Program-made: the position numbers and the translations under genes
Shown here: positions 21,831-33,713 of the stretch, piece by piece
Layout: every line of letters begins with the position of its first letter
Position numbering within the stretch: the stretch's first letter is position 1
Notes under the pieces: model-generated
Databases searched by the model: none
What the model was told of the DNA's origin: nothing
Seen by the model: the letters and a program-made list of their open reading frames with translations, nothing else
DNA from: Sophora flavescens
Taxonomy: Eukaryota; Streptophyta; Magnoliopsida; Fabales; Fabaceae
DNA length: 64,000 nt
Assembly (NCBI GenBank): GCA_030762895.1
Contig: CM061064.1
Span: forward strand, 136,507,847 to 136,571,846
Reading direction: 5' to 3'

Positions 21831-22523
21831 TCACTCTTTTTTTTCAGTCTTTTTCTCACTCTCTTTTTGAATCTTTTTCTCACTCTCCTTTTCTTTTCTC
21901 TCTTGCTCTATTTTTTTTTTCATCTTAATTTGATCCTCTCTCACTTCTTTTGGAGACAAAGGACCAAGAGTAACTTTTCGGTTTTGATGCAAGAAAGAGA
22001 ACTTATTGGTGTACCCATCATGAGTGGCCTTCTTATCAAATTGCCACGGCCTCCCTAGCAACATATGGCTTGCCTCCATAGGAACCACATCACAACATAC
22101 AATATCATGGTATTTCCCGATTGAGAAAGGAACCTCAACTTGCTTATTTACCACAATTTCTCCAACCTCACTTAGCCATTGAAGCCTATATGATTGTGGA
22201 TGTGCCTTAGTAACAAGATTTAATTTTGAGACCAATCTAGAACTAACAACATTTACACAACTACCACCATCAATGATTAAAGAGCAAACCTTATCTTGGA
22301 TTAGACATCTAGTACGGAAGATACTTCCTCTTTGACTATCATCTTGCTCTTTGATTTGGCTTCCCAATAGTATTCTTACCATGAATAAGTCGCCCTCCAG
22401 AATTTCTTCTCATTTTTCACCCTCCTCCTCACTTGAAGCTTCGGATTGTGAGACCACTTCACCATTCCTTCCCACCATTGTCCTCTTTGTTGGGCATCGG
22501 GATGTAATATGTACATGGCCTAG
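21831..22523 (-). pseudogene. C gag end and aspartic protease
   Basis: Next to the s1 insertion the minus strand encodes the second half of a CCHC knuckle (GHVHITSRC), then an acidic linker with a stop near 22395, then the protease with LIIDGGSCVNVVSSRLVSKL (active Asp in DGG form) and HMLLGRPWQFDKKA. The C-terminus becomes a Lys/Glu-rich low-complexity tail. The plus-strand Phe-rich ORF here is its shadow. Confidence 0.82.
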
Positions 22524-24048
22524 TGATAAGCCTCTGGCTTATCTAGTTTTATGACTAGATGAGCTAGGGTTTATGTGCCTATTTATTCGAGTTCACTCTC
22601 GTTTTCGCCCAAATTTGCCTTGTTTTGTTCCTAAGTTGGACTTTGACTCATTTTGCGTATTTTGTGTAGTTTTTAGGTTATTTTGAATAGAATTACGCTT
22701 GTGGGTGCTTTTGTTGTTTCAGGTTAAATAAGTGAAGCTCCGGGAGTCAAGGAAAGTCGGCAAAGCAGTGGAAATTGCAAGTCTGGAGACACTAGCCTCG
22801 CGAGTGTATGCTCGCCCCGCGAGCCTGAAGGTCAGCAAAGCAGCAAAAGTCATCACTTCAATCTCGCCACGCGAGATGTGTCTCGCCCCGCGAATCATGA
22901 AGACCTGCAAGACAGAGAGCATCACGGCTTGGCCGTGATGAATACCACGCCCGTGGCAGTTTAAGGTTGAAGACTCGCCCCGCGAGAAGCCTCTCGCCCC
23001 GCGAGAGTTTGAAGACCCTGGAAGTCAGAGACCATCACGGCCCAGCCGTGATGAAGGTCACAGCCTAGAATTGAAGACTCGCCTCGCGAACATACCTTCG
23101 CCTCGCGAGAGTTTAAATTGAAAGCGCGCTAATTTTAATTCTCGCCTCGCGAAAGTCTGCTCGCCTCGCGAGAGAGCGCAGATCAGGATTACTATTTAAG
23201 GGCTGTTGCATATCAGAACAGGGAATCCAACTTTAGGAGGCTGTAGAGCTTTTGGAGGGCCGCGAATCGAGTAGTTTTCCACTGTTTAGAGTAGCGTTTA
23301 GGGTAGTTTCTTTTCTCTTTGGAGCTGCGTCTCCCTTTTTCTCATGGAGGTTATGTCCGATCGCTTGTCTATGAGCATGAGGAACTAATCCCCTCATCCT
23401 AGGGAACGATGAAGCCACCCATGGCAATGTAGATCCGATATGATGTATGTTTTTCTCCTTTAATTCAATTCTTGTTTTCTAATTCTGATTTGAATGTGTT
23501 GATCATACGTGTTGCGTGATTGACTTGTTAACGTTGATGAGGCTTAGTCAGCGATTCACGTTTAGAACTTGAATTAGAATCATCGATCGAATATTGCACG
23601 AGAGTGAGTAGGAGATCGGTGCGACCTTATAGGGAACACGAATTAACAGAATTCGAGATTAGGGTTAAGAGACCTAGCAAGTAATTAACTCAAATCATCG
23701 AATACGTCCTAATGAGCACGGAAGTGGATTTAGGAGAATTTAGGGGTCCCGGTTGACATTGCAATTGAACCTAGGAGGAATTCATCATCACTTGGGTGTA
23801 CATATTGGGTAGGTGGATTTGTGACCTTGGACATTTTAGTTTTCTGATTTTTAGTTAATTAGTTTATTTAGATTGTTAATTGAATTTCGCTCTCTCAACC
23901 ACCTTTTTCCGTAACTTGACCGAACGTATCTGACTTCCCGCGGATTAGTCGAATTGGTATCCCAATCCTTGAGTTCGACCTCGGTAATTACTTACCGTGT
24001 TATTTTTATTACTTGCGACGACCCGGTACACTTGCCGGAGTCACAACA
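22524..24048 (+). repeat. Solo LTR s1 (TGATAAGCC family, related to A)
   Basis: 1,525 bases, TGATAAGCCTC...ACAACA, flanked by CCTAG (22519-22523 and 24049-24053). There is no internal region, so it is a solo LTR. It shares the first ~30 bases and the CGC-CTC-GCG hairpin array with A, for example ATCTCGC-CAC-GCGAGAT at 22861-22877 and CTCTCGC-CCC-GCGAGAG at 22991-23007. A TATTTAAG box lies near 23193. Confidence 0.92.
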
Positions 24049-25008
24049 CCTAGGCATTTTAAGCACTTCACATCATGGCTCCTAGAAGTTGTTTCTATTG
24101 GTTTCTTCCCTTGAGAGGTGCTCACGGCCTCCTTAGTGAATGGTGCACCCTACTTCTTTATATCTTCCTTCCAATTTGAGGATGAAAATTTAGAAGAAGA
24201 ATGAAATTTTGACTTCCTCCTTTTAAGTTGTTGCTCCACCTTGATTGCTTGTTGGACCAAATCTTCAAGCTCCACATAGTGTTGTAATTCCACTATGTCT
24301 TGAATATCTTGATTCAACCCATGTAAGAACAGAGCCATGGTAGCCTCCCTATCTTCTTGAAAATTTGACCTAAGTAAGGCCAATTCCATCTCCTTGAAAT
24401 ATTCATCAATGCTTTTGGTCCCTTGGGTAAGCCTTTGTAATTTGTTGTGAATGTCCCTTTGATAATGATTTGGGACAAACCTCTTCCTCATGACAAATTT
24501 CATCTCATCCCAAGTGTCTATGGGCTCTCCTCCATATATGTCTCCTCCTTTCTTTTTGTAATTGGTCCCACCACACAAGGGCATATTCTTTGAACTCAAG
24601 GGCGGCTACTTTCACCTTCTTGCTTTAATTGTAAGAATTACAATCAAAGACTTGTTCTATTTTTAACTCCCACTCTAAGTAAGCCTCCGGATCATTCTTC
24701 CCAAGAAAGGGAGGAACTTTGATTTTGACCCCTTCAAGCCTATCATCACACCTCCTTCCCCTATATCCTCCTCCTCTATGTCCTCCTCCTTTAGGCCTTC
24801 CTCTTTCACTATCATAGTCACTTGAATCATCACGATGTATGTTAGCAAGTTGTCTATCACAATTGGCTTGCATTTGCTCCATTTGTCTTTGAAGAGCTTG
24901 GACTTGATTGACAATCCTAGCTTGAAGGGTGTCTGACCGTGGAGATAATGGTGGACTATCCTCATTGTTGGCCCTGATTTGAGTAGAAGAATTTATGTGT
25001 TTCCTCAC
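24049..25008 (-). pseudogene. C gag remnant
   Basis: The likely start is the ATG at 25008 on the minus strand. The N-terminus has Gln-rich coiled coil (QVQALQRQMEQMQ), an Arg/Gly-rich stretch, then the retrotransposon gag fold: VKIKVPPFLGKNDPEAYLEWE, a break at 24600-24625, PIDTWDEMKFVMRKRFVP, LQRLTQGTKSIDEYFKEME, and LQHYVELEDLVQQAIKVEQQL. The first knuckle cysteines (CLKC) are at about 24058-24070, where solo LTR s1 cuts the knuckle. The core resembles chromovirus gag; the precise lineage is unresolved. Confidence 0.85.
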
Positions 25009-25565
25009 TACACTCCCTCACTAGTTCACACAATGGATTTTTTTCCCCACTCTTTTGGCTTTTTCCACACAAAAATGTATTTTGGACACTCTTGCCTTTT
25101 TCCTCTCAAATGTTCTCCTTTAGTTCTTAGAGGAATCAAACACAAAAATACCAAAATTCAAGTAACAAAAATCACAAAACTTTTCAAAAAAAAGGAAACA
25201 ATGGAAAGGCTAGAAAGGAAAACCTTTGGAAATAAAGAAATAAGGAATAAGGGAAAGCTTTGTCTAGAAATAAAAACTCAAGAGCTCTCTGTCAATAGAT
25301 TCATGAATAGATTCACACTTTTATGCTCTTTGTGAATAGATTCATGAATAGATTCACACCTTTTTGTTCTCTTTTTTTTTCGATTTTTTTTTCTTTTGAG
25401 CAACAAGGAGATAATTCACACGATAATCCCCTTCAAACAGAATCAATGTGATAATAATAATTTTTTTGTTTTTGGGTAGAAAAGAAAAAAAAAAAGAAAA
25501 GAAGAAAGGTAGAAGATGAAGAAAAAAACTCAAAATTCAACCAAAGCCTAAGCTTTGATACCACT
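25009..25565 (-). other. C 5' leader with primer-binding site
   Basis: TGGTATCAAAGCTTAGGC on the minus strand (25546-25563) lies two bases from the LTR and matches the tRNA-Met type site with one change (CAA for CAG). The rest is A/T-rich leader without a gene. Confidence 0.75.
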
Positions 25566-26681
25566 TGATGACAACCAAATGGTGAGGTTGCCATGTTGAA
25601 GATCTTTTGGTTGAATTTTATCAAGTGATTTTCATAAAACTAGTTTGTAACCAAAATAAAGAGAAGAAAAGAAGAAAATGGATTAGAATAGAGATGATGA
25701 TGGTGCCACAAACATGGAAGTTTGATAAGCTTAGGAAGTTCGCCACAAGAATCTTGGATTCTTAATAAGAACAATTTGGCTCAACTAAGAACCCAAGAGA
25801 CAATTCTCTCACAAAATGGAATTTGATCCAAAATGAACATCCAAGTTTTTTTATTCATGTTTAGGCATCATCTACATATAGGAAAGGGCTGAATACATTT
25901 GTCTTACACTTAGTCTTCCAAATGATTCCAAAACCCCCACTTAACTCACCTAATCATGACACTAAACACACATTAATTCCCACTTAAGTCAACCACCAAC
26001 TTAACACCCACATAATTGGCCTAATAAAGACAAAATAAACTCACAAAAACTACTTAACTCAGCCACCATGAGTATAGGTTACGCCCCTCCCCTTTAAGTG
26101 ACAGTAAAACTCACAAACTACACTTAAATCACAAAATAACTCAGCCACCATATTAAGTTCACCCCCCCCCCCCCCCCCCTCTCATGACTCTCTATCTCAC
26201 TCATTATGTGGTGGTTACACTTGCTTCTCAAATTAAAAGTGTAACCCCCAGAATTTACACACTTTATTCATACACTAACGAGGAGTTTCTTATAGCATGC
26301 AACCTAAAGATTCCCTCCCACAAGACTCTAAGAACTCGTGTACATCAAGAAAAGAAGTGGGCTTGACCCAAAAATATCACTTAGTAATTGGACTCAAACA
26401 CACAACCCATTACACTTATTGAAATTAAAAGAAAACAATGAATTGGACTTGTCTTCAAAGTGCATGCCCATCATCATCAAAATCATGGGTCTTCTAGTTG
26501 GATGAGATATGTCACCAACTTGGGCTCCATTCCACCCAATCTTGCATTTGGGCTTGCTTCCATTATAAGAGTCATTATTTGAATTAAGACTTGTTAGGCT
26601 TTCTTGGTTGTAATTCTTGTCATGGGCCCATCAAATCTGTGTGTTGTTTCTTGAACCATGCTCCTTATTCGGCTCATATCA
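25566..26681 (-). repeat. C 5' LTR (right copy)
   Basis: 1,116 bases, followed by the ACAAG target-site copy at 26682-26686. It has a poly-C run near 26161-26179, where the left copy also has one. Confidence 0.92.
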
Positions 26682-26748
26682 ACAAGAGTTTGAGGTATCT
26701 CTTTGGTCAAAAGGAGTTGAATATGAGGCATCATAGGTGGATGAAGTT
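26682..26748 (+). pseudogene. T RNase H, part 2
   Basis: 67 bases between C and s2. They encode SLRYLFGQKELNMRHHRWM, the RNase H segment that directly follows FSDHK of part 1. The last bases AAGTT are the left target-site copy of s2. Confidence 0.9.
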
Positions 26749-28593
26749 TGATAAGCCTCTGGCTCATCTAGTTTTATAGCTAGTGAGGCCACATTTTTTG
26801 TGCTAAATATTCGAGTTTAATCTCGTTTTCACCCAAATTTGGCTTCAATTGTCCTCGAGCAACATTTTGAGTATTTTAAGTAGTTTTTAGTAATCTTTAC
26901 TATTTTTTAGTAAAATAAAGCATTTAATGCTATTTTATATTTTCAGGTTAAAAGTGAAGCTCGAGAGAACTTGGAGAATTGAAGAAAACAAACGAAAAGA
27001 AGAATTTCATGGTCTCGCCCTGCGAGACAGTGCTCATCTCGCGAGCCAGGGCTGATGCTGTGCAAGTAATTGGGATCTTTCTGTCTCGCCCCCGCGAGAC
27101 AGTCTTTGCCCCACAAATATTCAAAATTTCATGCAGGACCCACGTGAATCAACTGAAAGAATTGAAATCAAATTTGATTCACGTGAAGTAAATGGTGCAG
27201 GGGACTAATCGATGCATTTGAAGAATTGATATTAATAGCTCATCATAAAAATAGAAGTTGGAGATATTGATTTGACAATTAATTTGGAAGGTCCCACGTG
27301 AATTCAAGTTAAAATGAATTATGATAATCCAATCTGACCAAGTGAGTGAGAAGGGCATGCCCAGGACTTTGTTCAATTGGATTTGTAATTGACAAGTGAT
27401 TGATAAAAGATGTCAATTAGCAAGGGGCTCTCATGAGAAAGAATTAGAATGGTATAAATACTTAGAGACCAGGAAGTCACGTGAAGCAATTTGTGAAGAG
27501 GTCCACATAATGCTTTTGAATGCAAATCAATTTGGATATCAATTCACAAGTGCATTATCAGAAAAATTAAAGAACGAGATTTGGAAACATAAATTGGATA
27601 GGAGATGGAGATTTAGCGTTAAGAAAATCTGCAAGAGACCAAAACTTCAGCGAGAAATAGAAGATAAGTAACATGATTGCGAGAATTTGGTTAATCAATT
27701 ATAATCCAATTCAGATTGGAATTGCTTGGATATAAATTGCAGAAGTCCCAGAGTCAGACGAGAGGGGAGTAGTGCAGTGGTGCAAGTCCGGTACTAACAC
27801 AGTAGTTTAGTTCTCTTAATTTTCTTTTCCTTGTTTCTCTTGGAGTTGCGTCTCCCTAATTTAGGATTATTTTCTATTCTCTTTTCATTTATTTTGTCTT
27901 CTTTTTTTGAGGAATCGATGAAGCCGCTCATGACGGCATAGTTTCAATGTTATGTTTTCTTCTGCATAATTTAATTCTTTTTTCTTAATTCTGATTTGTT
28001 TGCGTTAATCAAAATGTATCGTGGTTAACTAGTCTAGTGCGTTGATATTTGCAGGAGATTCGTACTTAGGACTTGAATTAAGAACACTGTTTGAATATTA
28101 CTAGGGATAGAATAGGAAAGTCGTGCAATCGCTATAGGGAACCAAGAACTTAAAGATTCTAATTGTGAGTTGAATATATTGTCAGATTGACAACTTGCAA
28201 TCGTAGATATTTCCTTTTGAAAATCGACAGTGACATTAGGATAATTGAGGGTTCCTGGTTGGCATGTAATTGAACTTAGGGGTAGAAATAATCACTTGGA
28301 TCTATTGCTTAATTGAGCAGGTAGATTCGTGAACTTAGATCTCACTATCATAATCTAGATAATTGATTAGATAGAATCTTTTATTTTGATTTAATTTAGA
28401 TAATTGATATTTGTTTTAGATAATTGATTTTATCCAAATAATTTTCTCTCTCATCTTTGACTTGGTCAAATACTAGTTATCTTCTTCAAATTTAGATAAA
28501 TTGGTCACCCAATCCTTGTGTTCGATACTCGGTAATTACTTGCCGTTTTAATTATTACTAGCTTCGATCCGGTACACTTGCCGGAGCCCATCA
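26749..28593 (+). repeat. Solo LTR s2 (TGATAAGCC family)
   Basis: 1,845 bases, TGATAAGCCTC...GCCCATCA. The flanks are AAGTT (26744-26748) and GAGTT (28594-28598), one mismatch. It shares its start and the 3' third (CCGGTACACTTGCCGGAG end) with s1. The CpG array is reduced, but CTGTCTCGC-CCCC-GCGAGACAG (27081-27102) is a perfect 9-bp hairpin. No internal region is present. Confidence 0.9.
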
Positions 28594-29375
28594 GAGTTCT
28601 TAACGGATTATGACTTCGAGCTGACCTATCATCCAGGAAAGGCCAATGTGGTTGCCGATGCCCTAAGTAGGAAAACCTTACATATCTCCATTTTGATGGT
28701 CAAGGAGATGGATCTGATTGATGAGTTTAGAGACCTTAGTCTAGCTTGTGAGTTTACCCCTAAGGGTATTAGGCTTGGTACCTTGAAGGTTACCAACAGC
28801 TTGATGAATCGGATTAGAGAGGGTCATAGGTTAGACAAATTTCTCTTAGACCAGCAAGAGTTGCTCGCTCAGGGTAGAGACCTTAGTAAGGGATGGAAGT
28901 GAGGGAGTCTTGAGGTTTAAGGATAGAGTGTGCATATCAGATGTTCCTGAGCTTAAGAAGTTGATCCTTGAACAAGGATATAGGAGTGGATTGAGTGTGC
29001 ACTCAAGTGCCACAAAGATGTATCAGGACCTTAAGAGGATGTTTTGGTGGCCTGGGATGAAAAAGGATGTGGCTGAGTTGTTTGTGCGTGCCTAGTTTGT
29101 CAGAAGGCCAAGATAGAACACCAAAAGCCTTCAGGTGAGTTGCAACCTTTGAATGTCCCAGAATGGAAATGGGATAATATCTCCATGGATTTTGTGTCTG
29201 GACTCCAGCTGATTTTGAGGCTATATGGATTGTTGTGGATAGATTGACTAAGTCTGCCCATTTCATTCCAATGAACATGGAGTATCCTTTAGATAAGTTA
29301 GCTAAGTTGTACATCAAGGAGATAGTTAGCCTTCATGGTGTACCCTCTAGCATAGTATCGGATAGAGACGAGAGG
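28594..29375 (+). pseudogene. T RNase H end and integrase zinc/core start
   Basis: EFLTDYDFELTYHPGKANVVADALSRK is the RNase H end and reads on from the piece before s2. The pol linker follows with a frameshift near 28900. Integrase shows the H2C2 region (HSSATKMYQDLKRMFWWPGM, then CQKAK), NISMDFVSGL (first Asp) and PSSIVSDRDERA (second Asp). Several frames and stops are involved. After the second Asp the homology ends. Confidence 0.9.
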
Positions 29376-29750
29376 GCAATTATGTTGCACGGACATAGTT
29401 ACACTCGAGCCCCTGTCAAAGACCCTAATAAAGAGAGATTGACTCATGGAATTATTATTACTTGAGTTACTGTGCTGGACAGGTAGGAGGGATTGATTAC
29501 CCCAATTACTCGTCGCTGGTAGGTGAAGTAACGATAATTGTTATGAGCTTTATGTCAGTGAGGTTAGTGGACTTAGTCATTTATACACGAATCGAGTAGA
29601 GACTAGTCGCTTAGAAAGTAGACTCGTAGTTGCCATGGGCAAGAGTGTTAAGTTTGCAACCATAGATCTTCAAAATTTAGACTTCTAAGCCGTGACTAGT
29701 GTATATGTTCCCTTGGAGGGGAGGCCTATTTAAGGAGTAACTAGATGGAA
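29376..29750 (+). other. Unassigned segment replacing part of T integrase
   Basis: About 375 bases between SDRDERA and the integrase C-terminal region match no integrase motif, and the catalytic Glu is missing. I see no terminal repeats or duplicated site, so it may be a rearranged filler or a small insertion plus deletion. Confidence 0.5.
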
Positions 29751-30254
29751 ATATCAGGTTGGTTCGGGAAAAGATGAGAGTTGCACATAGTAGACAAAAG
29801 AGCTACCATGATAAAAAGAGGATGGCGCTCAAATTCCAGGAAGGCGATCATTATTCTGGAGAGTTACCCCGACGACTGGGGTTGGTAGAGTGATGAAGGC
29901 GAGGAAACTTACTCCGGGGTTCATTGGTCCTTACAAAATCCTTAAAAGAGTCGGCGAATTCGCCTACCAGCCTTACCACCGTTCTTGTCCAATATCAATA
30001 GTGTTTTTCATGTGTCTCAACTCAGAAAGTATGTCCATGACCCTAGTCACGTGATAGTCCCCGATGCAATACAGTTGAAAGAGAACTTGACATTTGAGGT
30101 GTTATCCCTTCAAGTTGAGGATAGGAGGATGAAGCAGCTAAGAGGCAAGGAGATTCCGTTGGTCAAAGTCATTTGGAGTGGGGCTACTGAGGAAAGTGCT
30201 ACGTGGGAGCTAGAGAGCAAGATGATGGAAGCGTATCCGCGTCTGTTTGTTTGA
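29751..30254 (+). pseudogene. T integrase C-terminus with chromodomain-like tail
   Basis: Visible motifs: VAHSRQKSYHDKKR, LKFQEGD, GFIGPYKILKRVGEFAYQ (in a second frame) and, from 29985, SVFHVSQLRKYVHDPSHVI. The tail EDRRMKQLRGKEIPLVKVIW...EESATWELESKM has the conserved chromodomain aromatic/acidic pattern. It ends at the stop 30252-30254. The chromodomain targets such elements to heterochromatin in the known families. Confidence 0.88.
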
Positions 30255-30300
30255 GGTGAGTAAAAATTTCGAGGACGAAATTGTTATAAGGGGGTGGAAT
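30255..30300 (+). other. T 3' end with polypurine tract
   Basis: ATTTCGAGGACGAAATT-like sequence, common before Tekay LTRs, and AAGGGGGTGGAAT at 30288-30300 ending at the LTR. Confidence 0.82.
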
Positions 30301-30356
30301 TGTAACACCCCATTTTTCGTTAAGCGCTTCTATGTTGTGTGTATATATATATATAT

Positions 30357-30423
<67 letters not shown>

Positions 30424-30831
30424 GTTATATGTTTGATATGTTTGATCTTTAGGCGTATGTGTATGTTAGAGGTAGTTTAGTCTTTGGGATGGTCTTAAGA
30501 GTGAATTCTGGTTTTCTGCAGAATCCGCCCGGCCTACGTTTTCGGAGCCCTGCCTAAGTGTCTACGCCAGGCCTAAATTTTGAGCCCGACCTAACGATGC
30601 TGATAGCATTTTGGGACTTCTGTTTTGGCCCAATTGCACCTTAATTCGTTTTAAACCTCTAAGTCATGCCCTAAACCCTAGTTTACACGACGCTAATACT
30701 CAGAAACTGCCTCCCACCTTTCTCTTTGTGGTCTCATCTATTTTCTCTAAAAACTATCTCTCTAGGGACCATTTTGTTCATCTTTTTCCACCGTTCTTCA
30801 ATCACTCATAATTACACGACTCATTGTGTTT
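30301..30831 (+). repeat. T 3' LTR, first part
   Basis: It starts TGTAACACCCC. It carries a (TA) then (GT) microsatellite at 30341-30422 and is cut at 30832 by the CACTA element. The bases 30829-30831 (TTT) are the target site. Confidence 0.85.
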
Positions 30832-31200
30832 CACTACTAGAAAATATGGATTTAGGGACGGAATTTTCAGACAGAATTGATTCTGTCTGAAATCCCACTA
30901 AGGTTTCAGACGGATTTGGGACAAATCCGAGACACAAATTATCAAACTGATTATGTCCCAAATTCATCTCCATTTCGTCTGTAACTTTGGCGCCACTAAT
31001 GCACCAAAATTTTTTCCCACCGATTTCGTACAAATTGGTGATTTTATTTATTATGACATAAATTCGTTCAAAATTTTGAGATGGATTACAGACGGAATAT
31101 ATTATCAACTTAGTTTTTTATTTTTTTCAAGTTGAAGGCGTCTACAATCCGTCCGAAATTGGAGACAAATTTAGAACAGACTCTAATCTGTGGATTGATT
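30832..31200. repeat. CACTA left TIR and subterminal repeats
   Basis: After CACTACTAGAAA there are repeated motifs of the type CAGACGGAATT and AAATCCGTCTGAAA in both orientations to about 31200. In En/Spm such repeats bind TnpA. Confidence 0.88.
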
Positions 31201-33713
31201 TGGATAACTTTTGAACTTATGATATTATTATTATTATTATTTTATTTTATTTTTAATTTGTCAATTTTCATTCCCTTCCTAATTACTTGTGTTCCCTCTC
31301 ATTCTTTCTCAATTTCTATGAAATGTAAACCCTCGTCCCCAACACTAAAGCGCCTCCATCATCACTAAGTAGGTAACCCTATTTTTCTTCTTTTTCTTTT
31401 CTGACTTTCTTTCTTCTCTTAGTTTTTGGATTTCCTTCTTCAAACGTTTCCCTCTCCCTTCTCTATTTTAACATTTTTCTTCTTCGCAGAACGACACACA
31501 GCGGAACGGTGGAACGGCGCCCAACACAATGAGCGGACTCGTATCCCTTGCTTCGATTGATTGTTGTGTCTCAGTATCTTTGCCCAGTTCTCATTTGGAC
31601 TTTCAGGTCAGGTATATTTACATCATTTTCTTCCATGGCCCTGTAGTTTGTATTTATGGAAATGGGACCAATTCCATTCTCTTTGCAAGATGATAAATTA
31701 TGTCTACATGTGCTACATTACTGAACTCGTGAAGTCCATGCGTTTAAGCTTCACAATTAGGGAGATAGTTGAAGTATTGTGTGTCATGGAAATACTGTGT
31801 CTATTCCATAGCGTTATAAACATGTTTTTCTTTGTCTATTCCTCTTCGGATGTTGTATCCCTATCTATTCCAGTTGTATTTGGCCTTTTTGGTTTATTCT
31901 AGTGTAGTATTTTATTGGGCTGCGCCTAATGGATGCTGGCTATTAGATCATATAGAAGTTTTTTTATACACATCATTTAGAATAGGCATTAGAATCAAAA
32001 TGTATAAATATTTAGAGGATGAAAAATAAGGAGAGATGAGCAATTGCAAACCAAGTGGAAGATCTTGATCCTTTGTTTTATGCTTGGAAAACGTTGAGTA
32101 ACATTGAATATTCCAGCATGTTAGTCACACATGGGACATGGCACAATTAATATGGTTGTCGCTTACCATAAGTTAAATCATTCTACCTGTCAAAATCCAA
32201 AGTTAAATATGTATACTTGCAGTTGTTGACAACTTGATCAGAATTCAGAGTCAGAGGGATTCAGAGGCGAGTTTCTTTATGCAGATAACAGAGACCATAT
32301 TTTTATAGTGTAACAACTTTAATTTCTATATTTGCATATTATTAGTACCCTTATTGTTGAGCATTTGATTTTGCTCTAGATTCATCCCAACTATCAACTA
32401 GGATATTTGTGCAACTACAGTTATAATCTCAAGTATGAACTAGACGGGTAATCAGAAAATATGAAACCATGGAGTTCTCTAATAATTTGTTTGAAAGATT
32501 TTATATTCCCTCTTTCTGAAAACTAAAAAGAACTGTAGTTGGGTTATAGTAAATGATGTTTATAATTATTTTACTTGTAGATTCATAAACAAATTAAAAC
32601 TTGGTTTCATATTTTAGGGTAATACATCGTACGGTTGTTGAATTTGTTTTATATTTATAATCCTATAAATAATTGATCACCAAGATATAGTTCTACTTCA
32701 GTTTATTTCATCATGGATCTGCATATGCTGCCATTCAACCTTTCAACTTGGAAACAATGAATGATGAACAATTTGAATCAATTTGTCTTATCTAATTTGA
32801 CAGAAAAAATAAAACCAAGAATATTTTGTATGCTTTATAGAAAGTAAGTTGCAGGGGAAGCTAGCTAAAGTATAGAAATGGTCCAGAGCCTGAAATCATA
32901 TCATGTTTGTCAGCAGCAGACAAGTGCTCAAATATGGATCCCACCAATGACTTGGTTGAGAACTAACAAGGGGATCATATACCTATGCATGCAGTTAAGT
33001 ACAAGGCATATGGGTGAGGCCTATATTAGTAGTTTTGTAGCATGTCCCCAACTTTCTTATAGTTTAGGATAAAGCTAATGTCTTGTAACACTTCGTGGCA
33101 GACAGCTATAAGAGATTCCAATATTTACCGTGACCAGTCAAAATTTCTTTAACATCTCTATCATCAACAACCACAAATGGAGGTCACATATCATATATGG
33201 TAACAGACATAGGCATCAGGTCAAGAAAGATCAACTAATTGGTTACATGTGCTCTTACATGGAAGTTAGGTTCTTGTGAAAGTTGGGTGATATGTTAGAT
33301 TAGTTCGACATTAATTGAATCTTAAATAATAGATCAGTTGGATAAGAAAAAGGATAGGTTAAAAAGTTAATCCACTAGATGTTAAAGTTAAGACTAATCA
33401 ATGAAACCATGGAGTTCTCTAATAATTTGTTTGAAAGATTTTCTACTCCTATATGTGCTATTATGTTTGTTTCCTTTAATTAAATATTTGAGAGTGATTG
33501 AGGATAAATAGTATATGTCATGTTAATGTGTTACCCTTGAATAACTCTCTAGCTATAATAGAAATTTTTTGAGGCCGCAACATATTTTATTTTATTTTTT
33601 TAAGTATGCATTTGGATGTATTCTCCTAGTTTATATATAACATGAATTAGTTTCGATTCTATTCAATGATACATATATGCCTTGTTAAAAAAAAATTTTA
33701 CATGATACAGAAT
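31201..33713. other. CACTA 5' non-coding region
   Basis: 2.5 kb of AT-rich sequence with no ORF I can support. It may hold promoter and 5' exon(s). It includes an exact 42-bp direct repeat at 32461-32502 and 33401-33442. Confidence 0.6.

Larger units (their letters stand above)
20348..26681 (-). mobile_element. C: internally deleted chromovirus-like element (gag and protease only)
   Basis: Two LTRs of about 1.12 kb (TGATATGAG...GTCATCA on the minus strand), target-site duplication ACAAG (20343-20347 and 26682-26686), primer site and polypurine tract. Inside, read on the minus strand, are gag, a zinc knuckle split by solo LTR s1, a protease and a short 3' ORF. No RT, RNase H or integrase can be seen, and after removing s1 the element is only about 4.8 kb. 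It is therefore non-autonomous. Confidence 0.88.

Noticed and set aside
21711..22058. Phe-rich hydrophobic plus-strand ORF
   Set aside because: It is the shadow of the Lys/Glu-rich protease tail of element C on the minus strand.
27396..27671. 91-codon ORF in solo LTR s2
   Set aside because: It lies inside an LTR with target-site duplication, has no domain and is not seen in s1.
31132..32029. Hydrophobic ORFs in the CACTA 5' region
   Set aside because: They are AT-rich chance frames with no domain and no start context.
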